From the NCBI RefSeq assembly GCF_016862635.1, contig NZ_BONI01000044.1:1-64000 (forward strand): a stretch of 64,000 bases of DNA. Direction: 5' to 3'. Position numbers and translations under genes: made by a program. This DNA comes from Catellatospora coxensis (GTDB lineage: Bacteria > Actinomycetota > Actinomycetes > Mycobacteriales > Micromonosporaceae). Shown in pieces: positions 17,403 to 24,821 of this stretch. Within the stretch, counting starts at the first letter, position 1. Every line of letters begins with the position of its first letter. The notes under the pieces were generated by a model. The model was given only the letters and a program-made list of their open reading frames with translations. It had not been told where the DNA came from and searched no databases.

Positions 17403-19064
17403 TCACTTCGCGTCGCCGTAGGAGTCCACGACGGCGACGGTGAGCGGGAACCGCACGGGCGAGCTGCCGAACAGCAGCTCGCCCGTCGCTTTGGCACCGG
17501 CCTCCAGGGCGGCCACGACGAGGTCGGCCTCCTCGTCCGGGCAGTGCACGATGACCTCGTCGTGCTGGAAGAAGACCAGCTCGGCCCGGCGGTCCCAGAG
17601 CCGGGCGCGCAGCGTGGCCAGCAGCGACGCGGCCCACTCGGCGGCGGTGGCCTGGATGACGAAGTTGCGGGTGAACCGGCCCCGCGAGCGGCCCGACGCG
17701 CCCTCGTCGGCCCACGACGACTCCAGCGCCGACGGCGGGCAGGTGCGGCCCAGCCAGGAGCGCACCAGGCCGCCGGTCTCCCCGGTGCGCGCCGCCGCCT
17801 CGACGTACGCCCAGGCCTTCGGGTAGCTGCCGCGCAGCGCCGCGATCGCCGGGGCGGCCGCGCCGCCGGTCTGCCCGTACATCGCGCCCAGCAGGGCCAG
17901 CTTCGCGGCGGCACGGTCGCCCTTGAACGCCTCGGCGGCCAGCACGGCGTAGAGGTCCCCGGCCGCCGCGGCGCGGGCCAGCCCGGCGTCACCGGACACG
18001 GCGGCGAGGATGCGCGGTTCGAGCTGCCCCGCGTCGGCGACGACGAGCCGCCAGCCGGGATCGGCGCGGGCCGCGCCGCGTACCGCCTTGGGGATCTGCA
18101 GCGCTCCCCCGCCCCGGGTCGCCCAGCGCCCGGTGACCACCCCGCCCGGCACGTACGCGGGCCGGAAGCGCCCCTGCCGCACCCACTGCTCCCGCCAGCT
18201 CCAGCCGTGCGCGGTCCAGATCCGGTAGAGCTCCTTGTACTCCAGCAGCACCTCGATGACCGGGTGGTCGACCGCCTTCAGCACCCAGGACCGGGTGTTG
18301 GGCACCTCGATGCCCGCCCGGCGCAGCGCCTTGCGCAGCTCGGCGGGCGAGTCCGGGTGCAGGCCGGGGGCGTTCAGCAGCTCGGCGATCCGGCCCGACA
18401 GCTCGGCCAGCCGCCGCGGCGGCCCACCCACCGGCGACGGCTCCCCCAGCAGCCCGACCAGGATCTCGTCGTGGGCGCGGGCCTGCCACGGCATACCGGT
18501 GTGTCCCATCTCCGCAGCGATCAGCGCGCTCGCCGACTCGGCCGCGACGAGCAGCCGCATCCGCGCCGGCTGCTCGACGGCCGCGATCCGGGCGAGCTGG
18601 TCGCGGTACACGGCCGCCAGCGCGTCCAGCGGGTCCACGCCGTCCGGCACCGCCGCCGGGGCGGGGGTGTCCCCGAACAGGGTGCCCTGCAGATCACCCG
18701 GCGGCTGGGCCGGACGGGCCGCCTGATCTGCGGGCACCGGCGCCCCGACCAGCCGCGCGTACGCCGCCGCGGCCGACCGCGGCTCGCCGTACCGCCCGGC
18801 GTACCCCAGCAGCAGCGTCTCGGCCAGCTCCATGTCATGGCACCGCCGGACCCGCACCCCCGCCGCCAGCAGCGGACCGTAGATCTGTTCCGTCGACCCC
18901 CACAACCACCGCGGCGCGCTCCCCCGCTCCCGATCCGCGACAGCGGCGGCGAGGTCGTCCACGGCTTCGACGGGCCCGCTCGGTGCGCCCGCGGCGTCCA
19001 GCGACCGCAGCAGCCCCCCGCCGCTGCCGTCCGCCACCACCGCGATCACCGTCACGCCGCCCAT
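17403..19064 (-). CDS. DNA polymerase I-family protein (bifunctional 3'-5' exonuclease/polymerase type, no 5' nuclease)
   Basis: A 553-residue family A DNA polymerase relative, much shorter than PolA (about 900 residues) because the 5' nuclease domain is absent and the exonuclease part is reduced. Polymerase motif A is DAGQLEPRI, motif B lies in KLALLGAMYGQT, and motif C is QHDEVIV. Such proteins are a second PolA-like enzyme in many actinobacteria and are usually annotated as bifunctional exonuclease/polymerase. The start at 19064 (MGGVTVIAV) agrees with relatives; a GTG at 19055 is also possible. It converges on the DUF457 gene with three bases between stops. Its role in repair is inference. 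Confidence 0.85.
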   Translation of the reverse strand: MGGVTVIAVVADGSGGGLLRSLDAAGAPSGPVEAVDDLAAAVADRERGSAPRWLWGSTEQIYGPLLAAGVRVRRCHDMELAETLLLGYAGRYGEPRSAAAAYARLVGAPVPADQAARPAQPPGDLQGTLFGDTPAPAAVPDGVDPLDALAAVYRDQLARIAAVEQPARMRLLVAAESASALIAAEMGHTGMPWQARAHDEILVGLLGEPSPVGGPPRRLAELSGRIAELLNAPGLHPDSPAELRKALRRAGIEVPNTRSWVLKAVDHPVIEVLLEYKELYRIWTAHGWSWREQWVRQGRFRPAYVPGGVVTGRWATRGGGALQIPKAVRGAARADPGWRLVVADAGQLEPRILAAVSGDAGLARAAAAGDLYAVLAAEAFKGDRAAAKLALLGAMYGQTGGAAAPAIAALRGSYPKAWAYVEAAARTGETGGLVRSWLGRTCPPSALESSWADEGASGRSRGRFTRNFVIQATAAEWAASLLATLRARLWDRRAELVFFQHDEVIVHCPDEEADLVVAALEAGAKATGELLFGSSPVRFPLTVAVVDSYGDAK

Positions 19065-19095
19065 TCTGCTGCCGCCGCCCGACATCCCGAGCGAA

Positions 19096-19141
19096 GGAAG
19101 GGCACCTTCACATCGCCATACGTTGTAGAAGGTGCCCTTCC
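19096..19141. repeat. Inverted repeat with 14-bp perfect arms
   Basis: GGAAGGGCACCTTC (19096-19109) and its exact complement (19128-19141) flank 18 bases. It lies just upstream of the polymerase gene start. The gap 19065-19396 holds this element, the next one at 19182-19242, and the methyltransferase promoter. Confidence 0.75.
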
Positions 19142-19181
19142 CAACCAGCCTTCCCACCTGCCGCCGCGGCCGCCCGTCGAA

Positions 19182-19242
19182 GATCGCCGTTTCAGGTCAT
19201 GATCCGCGGCCGAACGCCAGATCATGACCTGAAACAGCGATC
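19182..19242. repeat. Inverted repeat with 23-bp arms
   Basis: Arms at 19182-19204 and 19220-19242 match at 22 of 23 positions and contain TTTCAGGTCATGATC; the spacer is 15 bp. No second copy is seen in the window, though 63612-63672 shares the ATCATGA core at its ends. It is in a gap between divergent genes. Confidence 0.75.
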
Positions 19243-19396
19243 ACGGCCAGCCGCAACCCGCGCCGGCGAGCACGGCGAGCACGGCCAACCCCGTGGCCGT
19301 GACAGGCGTAGCGATTGCGGCTGGGCGCGGCGGGCCTCAGCACCCGGGGACCGGGATTCGCCCCCGAAGGCGGCTCAACGCGGATATATAGGACGT

Positions 19397-20044
19397 ATGA
19401 CCGCATCGGAGCCCGTGTTCGACCGGATCGGCGCGACCTACAGCGAGGCCTTCGCGGACCGGCCCGGCCAGCTCGCCGCGGGCCGGTGGCTGCTCGACCG
19501 CCTGTCCGACCGGCAGCACCCGCTGGTCCTCGACGTCGGCTGCGGCTCGGGCACCCCCACCGCCCGCCAGCTCATCGACGGCGGCTGCCACGTCGTCGGC
19601 ATCGACACCTCACCGGTCATGCTCGAACTGGCCCGCCACACCGTCCCCGAAGCGATCTTCGTCGAACGCGACCTGTTCGACCTCGACGGCCTCCACCCCA
19701 CCCAGCAGCGCTTCGACGCCGTGGTCGCCTTCTTCTCCCTGCTCATGCTCTCCCGAGCAGACATCGACAAAGCACTCGAGGACATCCACCACGTCCTCGA
19801 CCACACCGGCTACTTCGCCCTGGGCATGGTCGAAGGCGACTCCGACCACCTCATGAGGGACTTCCTGGGCACCCGGGTCCCCCTCACCGCCTACCCCCGC
19901 GAAGACCTGAGACACCTCCTCAACCGCCACGGCTTCACCGTCGAAGACCTCGTCACCGACCTCTGGGAACCCGCCCTCCCCACCGTCGACGCCCAACCCC
20001 AAACCCACCTCTACGCCTACTGCACCGTCGCCCGCCCCTACTGA
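19397..20044 (+). CDS. Class I SAM-dependent methyltransferase
   Basis: A 215-residue methyltransferase with the SAM-binding motif I VLDVGCGSGTPTA near residue 49 and the acidic motif II GIDTSPVML near residue 70; the fold continues through FDAVVAFFSLLML to the C-terminal strands. The ATG at 19397 is chosen because the TATATA sequence at 19385-19390 would start a transcript at or beside it, a leaderless arrangement. The substrate is unknown; the general form is that of small-molecule or lipid methyltransferases. A family A palindrome begins right at its stop and may act as terminator. Confidence 0.88.
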   Translation: MTASEPVFDRIGATYSEAFADRPGQLAAGRWLLDRLSDRQHPLVLDVGCGSGTPTARQLIDGGCHVVGIDTSPVMLELARHTVPEAIFVERDLFDLDGLHPTQQRFDAVVAFFSLLMLSRADIDKALEDIHHVLDHTGYFALGMVEGDSDHLMRDFLGTRVPLTAYPREDLRHLLNRHGFTVEDLVTDLWEPALPTVDAQPQTHLYAYCTVARPY

Positions 20045-20133
20045 AAGATCGCGACGATCTTGCGTGAGCTGTGGGTGATCCGCCCGGAATGAGCGTGTCG
20101 TACCCACAGCTCAAGCAAGATCGTCGCGATCTT
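20045..20133. repeat. Palindromic intergenic repeat family A, copy 2
   Basis: Arms at 20045-20076 and 20102-20133 pair over 32 bp with one mismatch, the longest copy of the family. The centre holds CGTGTCGT as in copy 3. It lies between the convergent ends of the methyltransferase and an ABC permease gene, and could serve as a bidirectional terminator. Confidence 0.85.
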
Positions 20134-20171
20134 GAGCGAGCGGGCGAGCGGGGGTGCGGGGGGTGCGGGGG

Positions 20172-21038
20172 TTACTTTACGGCGCCGGCGGTTAGGCCGG
20201 ACTGGATCTGGCGCTGGAAAATGGTGTAGACGATGATCATCGGGATGATGGCGATCGACAGGGCCGCGAAGAGGGCGGGCCAGTCGGCCTGGTAGCCGGC
20301 GGCGGTGGAGATGTTGGCGATGCCCTGGGTGAGGAGCCATTTCTCCTGGCCCTCGGCGCCGCCGGGGAGCAGGGAGACCGGTAGGACGTACTGGTTCCAC
20401 TGGCCGATGATGTTGAAGATGGTGATGCTGATGAGGCCGGGCTTGGCCATGGGCATCATGACGCGGAAGAAGAGCTTGGTGTGGGAGGCGCCGTCGATCA
20501 TCGCTGCTTCGGCGACCGCGTTGGGGAGGGTCTTGAAGAAGGCGGCGAGGAAGAAGACGGTGAAGGGCAGCGAGTAGGCGATGTACACCAGGATCAGGCC
20601 GGTGTGCGTGCCGAGCAGGCCCAGCTCCTGCACCACGATGTAGAGCGGGGTGAGGGCCAGGTAGACCGGGAAGGCCAGGCCCGCGATGAACAGGAAGTAG
20701 ATGAACCTGTTGCCGACGAACTCGTAGCGGGCCAGCACGTAGGCGGCCATCGCGCCCAGCAGCATGGTGCCGAACGTCGAGACCGACACCACGATCAGGC
20801 TGTTCAGGAAGTACGTGCCGACCTTCGCCTCGGTCCAGGCCCGGCCGAACGACTCGAAGTCCCAGTGGCTCGGCAGCGCGAACGGGTTGCCGATGAAGAT
20901 CTCGGTGTTGTTCTTGAACGCGGCCAGGAACGTGAAGATCAGCGGGTAGATGATCAGGATGGCCCAGACGGCGAGCGCGACGTGGGACAGCTTGTTCAGG
21001 ACGCCGGCGCCGGAGCGCTTCTCAGACTTGTTTGCCAC
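20172..21038 (-). CDS. ngcG: Carbohydrate ABC transporter permease, NgcG-like (system 1)
   Basis: A 288-residue inner-membrane permease of the MalG type with six predicted helices. The cytoplasmic EAA loop that docks on the ATPase reads EAAMIDGASHTKLFF and is followed by PMAKPGL. It is the last gene of an E-F-G order operon, 12 bases after the F gene. The paralogue at 29777-30703 shares the loop and the C-terminal QSGLTAG-(A/Q) ending. Substrate N-acetylglucosamine or chitobiose is inferred from the binding protein and from the neighbouring MurR and kinase genes. No ATPase gene is in the operon. Confidence 0.88.
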   Translation of the reverse strand: MANKSEKRSGAGVLNKLSHVALAVWAILIIYPLIFTFLAAFKNNTEIFIGNPFALPSHWDFESFGRAWTEAKVGTYFLNSLIVVSVSTFGTMLLGAMAAYVLARYEFVGNRFIYFLFIAGLAFPVYLALTPLYIVVQELGLLGTHTGLILVYIAYSLPFTVFFLAAFFKTLPNAVAEAAMIDGASHTKLFFRVMMPMAKPGLISITIFNIIGQWNQYVLPVSLLPGGAEGQEKWLLTQGIANISTAAGYQADWPALFAALSIAIIPMIIVYTIFQRQIQSGLTAGAVK

Positions 21039-21050
21039 GACAGACCCCGC

Positions 21051-21956
21051 TCAGTGCTCGACCGCGTTGCGCTTGCCGCCACGCAGGGACAGCACCGCGA
21101 AGATGATGGTGAAGACGGCCAGCGCCACGCCGAGCGCCGACGCGTAGCCGTAGTCCGACTCCCGGATTCCGGACTTGTAGATCTGCACCGGCAGCACGGT
21201 GGTGGCCCCGTCCGGGCCGCCCTCGTCGATGGAGAGCACCATCACCAGCGCGAACGCGTCCATGGCCAGGATGCCCAGGTACACCCAGGCGACCTTCACG
21301 GTCTCCATGAGCAGCGGGATGGTGACCCGGAAGAAGATGGTGACCCGGCTCGCGCCGTCCATCACGGCCGCCTCGTAGATCTCGGCCGGGATGCTCGACA
21401 TGCCCGCGGCGAACAGCACCACGTAGAAGCCGACCGCCTGCCAGACCAGCACGCCGAGGATCGACCAGAGGCCGTACTCGGCCATGAACGGCACCGGGTC
21501 CACGCCGAACAGTTCGAGGAACCGGTTCAGGACGCCGCTGCCGTCCGGGGCGTACACCCGGCCGAAGATGACGCCGACGATCACGACGGCCAGGACCTGG
21601 GGGAGGAAGAACACCACGCGGTAGAACTTCGACCCCCAGACCCCGGTCATCATGCCGCCGCGGGTGCCCCCGCCCATGTTCAACAGGAACGCGAAGAACA
21701 GGGCGAGGGCGATCGTGATCACCGGCAAGGTGACCAGCAGGAAGACGTGGTGTCTCGCCGCCAGCCATACCTTGTCGTCGTCGAGGAGCTTCTGGAAGTT
21801 CTCCAGGCCGACGAAATCGAAATTCGGGGACAGGCCGCTCCAGTTCGTCATGGACACCTGGACCGCCGCGGCGATCGGGCGCAGGACGAACATGCCGTAA
21901 AGGGCGAGTGGGGCGATCAGGAACCCGATGACGAACGGGTATTTACCTTGCCGCAT
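21051..21956 (-). CDS. ngcF: Carbohydrate ABC transporter permease, NgcF-like (system 1)
   Basis: A 301-residue MalF-type permease. It begins MRQGKYPFVIGFLIAP, which is nearly the same as the start of its paralogue at 30700-31611, and carries the EAA loop EAAVMDGASRVTIFF. About six transmembrane helices are evident. A TTG six bases upstream opens the frame, but the ATG at 21956 is preferred by comparison with the paralogue. It follows the binding-protein gene by 26 bases and precedes ngcG by 12, so one transcript is expected. Function: forms the channel heterodimer with the G subunit. Confidence 0.88.
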   Translation of the reverse strand: MRQGKYPFVIGFLIAPLALYGMFVLRPIAAAVQVSMTNWSGLSPNFDFVGLENFQKLLDDDKVWLAARHHVFLLVTLPVITIALALFFAFLLNMGGGTRGGMMTGVWGSKFYRVVFFLPQVLAVVIVGVIFGRVYAPDGSGVLNRFLELFGVDPVPFMAEYGLWSILGVLVWQAVGFYVVLFAAGMSSIPAEIYEAAVMDGASRVTIFFRVTIPLLMETVKVAWVYLGILAMDAFALVMVLSIDEGGPDGATTVLPVQIYKSGIRESDYGYASALGVALAVFTIIFAVLSLRGGKRNAVEH

Positions 21957-21982
21957 GATCAACTACTCCGGCTTCGGGGGGA

Positions 21983-23401
21983 TTAGCGGGAGAACTTCTT
22001 CTCGGTCTTGTCAGCCGCAGCCTGCATACGGTCGCAGAACTTGTCGGCGGTGCCACCCTGGAACATCAGCTCGTTGGTGGCGGCGCGGCACTCGTCGTCC
22101 AGGTTCTTGTACCAGGCGTCCCAGCGGAAGCTGAAGTTGGCCGCACCGGCCGCGGTCAGCGCCGCGTTGGCCGAGGTCAGACCGGGCGAGAGGGTCAGGC
22201 CCTCGGCCGCGCCGGTGACGACGGTCAGCGACTTGGTGAGCTCGGTGAAGCCCTTCGCGCCCGCCTTGGACAGCATGTGGCGCAGGTACTCCTTGCCGCC
22301 CTGGACGTTGCCGCCCTTGCTGGCGACGAAGTACATCTCGCCCGCGGCGGCGTAGAGGCCCGTGGCCGGGAGCTTGTCCGACGCGGTCGCGCCCGGGATG
22401 GCGGCGACCTGGTAGTCGAAGCCGGCCGGGGTGTCCTTGGACTGCTCGTTCTCCAGCCAGGAACCCGACGGGTAGAAGCCCACCTTGTACTGGTTCTGCT
22501 GCAGCTGCACCTCGGTGTGCTTCAGGCCCAGGTGCGCCTTGTTGCCGTACTTGGCGCCGATCTCGCCCCACAGGGTGGCGGCCTGCTTGACGGCGTCGTT
22601 CTTCCACGCGTTCGGCTCGAGGTTGTCGATCGCCTTGAGCACGTCCGCGCCACCGATCTTGGCGGCGGTGGTCAGGATGACCAGGTACTGGTAGTAGGCC
22701 GCGTTGGCGCCCGCGTACGAGTACGGGGTGATGCCCTTGGCCTTCATCTTCTCCAGCAGCGCGGTGAAGTCCGCCCAGGTGGTCGGCGCGGTCCAGCCGT
22801 TGTCCTTGAACAGCTTGCCGGAGTACCACAGGCCGAACACGGTGTAGGCGTAGTTCAGCACGTACGGCTTGCCGTTGAAGGTGCCCTGCTCGATGGTGCC
22901 CGGGATCAGGGTCTCACCGACGGTCTTGCCGGCGATGTCCAGCGACGGGGCGGCGAACAGGTCGCTCAGGTCGGCGACCTGGCCGGCCTCGACGAGCTTG
23001 CCCTGGTCCATCAGCTTCGAGCCGGCGTTGTTCACCATGTCCGGCGGGGTGTTGCTCGCGAAGCGCGGCTGCAGAGCGGTGGAGACCTCCTGCGTCGAGG
23101 AGTACTTCACCTCCGACTTCGGGAACTTCGCCTTGTACGACGGGATGTGCACGTCCGTGGCGTACTTGGTGCCCAGACCGCCATCGAAGATCACAACCTC
23201 GACCGGAGTCTCGGTCGCGACACCCAGGGGGTTCTCCGCGGACTTCGTGCCGGTCGCCGAGGTGGAAGGCTCCTCGGTGCCGCCGCCGACACAGGCGGAG
23301 AGCAGACCGGCGGCGGGGGTGGCCAGCAGGCCGACGGCCGCAGTCCGGCGCAGCACGCTGCGACGGCTCAGCTCCGACGGGCTGTCGGTGTGGTTGGACA
23401 T
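21983..23401 (-). CDS. ngcE: Solute-binding lipoprotein, N-acetylglucosamine/diacetylchitobiose type (NgcE-like, system 1)
   Basis: A 472-residue extracellular binding protein. The N-terminus has a twin-arginine signal (SRRSVLRR) and a lipobox ending LLSAC, so it is probably a Tat-exported lipoprotein. The mature part begins near NPLGV and has TPPDMVNNAG and YVLNYAYTVFGLWYS, segments shared with the paralogue at 31689-33119 and typical of NgcE. The second of two adjacent ATG codons (23401) has GAGGAG at the better distance. First gene of the ngcEFG operon; a MurR-type regulator gene is next upstream. The ligand is inferred from family and context. Confidence 0.88.
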   Translation of the reverse strand: MSNHTDSPSELSRRSVLRRTAAVGLLATPAAGLLSACVGGGTEEPSTSATGTKSAENPLGVATETPVEVVIFDGGLGTKYATDVHIPSYKAKFPKSEVKYSSTQEVSTALQPRFASNTPPDMVNNAGSKLMDQGKLVEAGQVADLSDLFAAPSLDIAGKTVGETLIPGTIEQGTFNGKPYVLNYAYTVFGLWYSGKLFKDNGWTAPTTWADFTALLEKMKAKGITPYSYAGANAAYYQYLVILTTAAKIGGADVLKAIDNLEPNAWKNDAVKQAATLWGEIGAKYGNKAHLGLKHTEVQLQQNQYKVGFYPSGSWLENEQSKDTPAGFDYQVAAIPGATASDKLPATGLYAAAGEMYFVASKGGNVQGGKEYLRHMLSKAGAKGFTELTKSLTVVTGAAEGLTLSPGLTSANAALTAAGAANFSFRWDAWYKNLDDECRAATNELMFQGGTADKFCDRMQAAADKTEKKFSR

Positions 23402-23411
23402 CATTGTCTCC

Positions 23412-23627
23412 TCAGATTCGGGTCGCTGAGATAGTGACTCGAGGGTGTGGTGAGGCGGTGCCTGTAGCAGTCGCGGTCACGGGCGAACCCGTGGCCACGG
23501 CGGACCCGGCCGCACCGGGGATCAGTGCGGCACCACACCGGGCGGCGTTGCCCGATGTGGTGTCGGCCCAGTGCTCGATCGGGTCGAGCACGGTCAGCGG
23601 CAGCACGGCGCAGGCGGGGGCGGTCAC
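23412..23627 (-). CDS. Hypothetical 71-residue ORF coupled to the MurR gene
   Basis: A GTG at 23627 overlaps the regulator stop as GTGA and opens a 71-codon frame that ends 10 bases before the ngcE start codon. The product has three Cys and an Ala/Thr/Gly-rich, low-complexity second half, and I recognise no domain. Coupling and position favour translation, but the composition could equally arise by chance in DNA this GC-rich. The same 220 bases must also hold the ngcE ribosome site and perhaps a promoter. Confidence 0.3.
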   Translation of the reverse strand: MTAPACAVLPLTVLDPIEHWADTTSGNAARCGAALIPGAAGSAVATGSPVTATATGTASPHPRVTISATRI

Positions 23628-24595
23628 AGCTCGCCCTCCTTGCTCTGGCCGTTGCTGAAACGGTGCGCGTCCACCGCACGGGCGGTGCGCTGGAACGCGG
23701 CGTGGGAGCGGTCGTGGGTGCGCTGGGCTACCGCGATGTAGAGCAGGTCGAGCACCACCAGCTGCGGGTGGCGCGCCGACAGCGCGTCCGGGCGGAACGA
23801 GGTGGCCTGGCTCGCGGTGAGCAGCACGATGTCGGCCAGCTCGGCCAGCGGCGAGCGAGGGAAGCCGGTCAGCGCGATGGTGACCGCGCCGTGCGAGCCG
23901 GCCTCGGCCAGCATCTCGACCGTCTCGCGGGTCTGCCCGGTGTGCGAGATGCCCAGCGCGACGTCGCCCTCGCGCAGCAGCGCGGCGCTGGCCAGGCCGT
24001 TGTGCACGTCCGGCCAGGTCCACGCGGCGATGCCGATGCGGTGCAGCGAGAACTGCATCTCGGCGCCGACCAGGGCGGACCCGGACGCGCCGTAGATGTC
24101 GACGCGGTTGGCCGAGGAGATCGCGGCCGCGGCCCGCTCGACCTCGGCTAGGTCGAGCATCGCGGCGGTGTCGCGCATGGCCTGGGTGTCGGCCGCCATG
24201 ATCTGCGCGAGTACGCGCTCCAGCGGGTCGCCCGGCTCGATGGCCCGGCCGATGTCCTCGGCCCAGCCGGCAGATCGGGCGGCGCGGCCGGTCTCGCCGG
24301 CGATGGCCAGGCGCAGATCGGCGTAGCCCTCGAAGCCCAGCGCGCGGCAGAAGCGGGTGATCGAGGCGGGCGAGGTGCCGGAGCGCTCGGCCAGCTCGAC
24401 GATGGTGGCGCGGGCGGCGCCGGCGGGATCGGTCAGCACCTGCTCGGCGACGCGCTGCAGTGCCCCGGTGAACTCGGGCAGCTGCGCGCGTACCCGCACC
24501 AGCACGCTGTCCGGCCGGTCCAGGCCGAGCCGGGCGTGCGGGATCTCCAGCGGGGCGGACTGTGCCGCCGCGACCGGTTCCACGCGCTCCACCAC
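23624..24595 (-). CDS. MurR/RpiR family transcriptional regulator
   Basis: A 323-residue regulator with an N-terminal RpiR-type helix-turn-helix (VELAERSGTSPASITRFCRALG, residues about 62-84) and a C-terminal SIS sugar-phosphate-binding domain (DIYGASGSALVGAEM and ISHTGQTRETVEML). Such proteins sense amino-sugar phosphates. It is transcribed toward the ngcEFG operon and divergently from the N-acetylglucosamine kinase, with a perfect palindrome at 24622-24650 between the two start regions. It starts with GTG at 24595 behind AGGAGA. Likely role: substrate-responsive repressor of both transport and kinase genes, including itself. Confidence 0.9.
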   Translation of the reverse strand: MVERVEPVAAAQSAPLEIPHARLGLDRPDSVLVRVRAQLPEFTGALQRVAEQVLTDPAGAARATIVELAERSGTSPASITRFCRALGFEGYADLRLAIAGETGRAARSAGWAEDIGRAIEPGDPLERVLAQIMAADTQAMRDTAAMLDLAEVERAAAAISSANRVDIYGASGSALVGAEMQFSLHRIGIAAWTWPDVHNGLASAALLREGDVALGISHTGQTRETVEMLAEAGSHGAVTIALTGFPRSPLAELADIVLLTASQATSFRPDALSARHPQLVVLDLLYIAVAQRTHDRSHAAFQRTARAVDAHRFSNGQSKEGEL

Positions 24596-24621
24596 TGACT
24601 TCTCCTACTGACCAGGTCCCG

Positions 24622-24650
24622 AACAGTTAACCGAAAGGAAGTTAACTGTT
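24622..24650. promoter_or_regulatory. Palindromic operator between MurR and N-acetylglucosamine kinase genes
   Basis: AACAGTTAAC (24622-24631) and GTTAACTGTT (24641-24650) form a perfect 10-bp inverted repeat with a nine-base spacer. It starts 27 bases upstream of the regulator start codon and is AT-rich against the local background. It is the obvious candidate binding site for the MurR-type regulator. Confidence 0.75.
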
Positions 24651-24681
24651 AGTGGTAAAAGTTCTTACTGACGACCCCCTC

Positions 24682-24710
24682 TTGTCAAGTCCACGGGCAA
24701 ACTTTTTAAA
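24682..24710 (+). promoter_or_regulatory. Putative promoter of the N-acetylglucosamine kinase gene
   Basis: TTGTCA (24682-24687) and TTTAAA (24705-24710) are 17 bp apart, leaving a leader of about 105 bases before the ATG at 24822. On the other strand the same spot reads TTGACA, a possible -35 for the regulator. Moderate match only. Confidence 0.4.
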
Positions 24711-24821
24711 GCTGTTACCTGGCGATGCTGCCCGGCCCTTGCTCACGGCGGCCACTACAGGGAGCATGAATGCCGCGAAGGCCACACCAGCGTTGACCGT
24801 TTGGATGAGGTAAGAGGTGAC

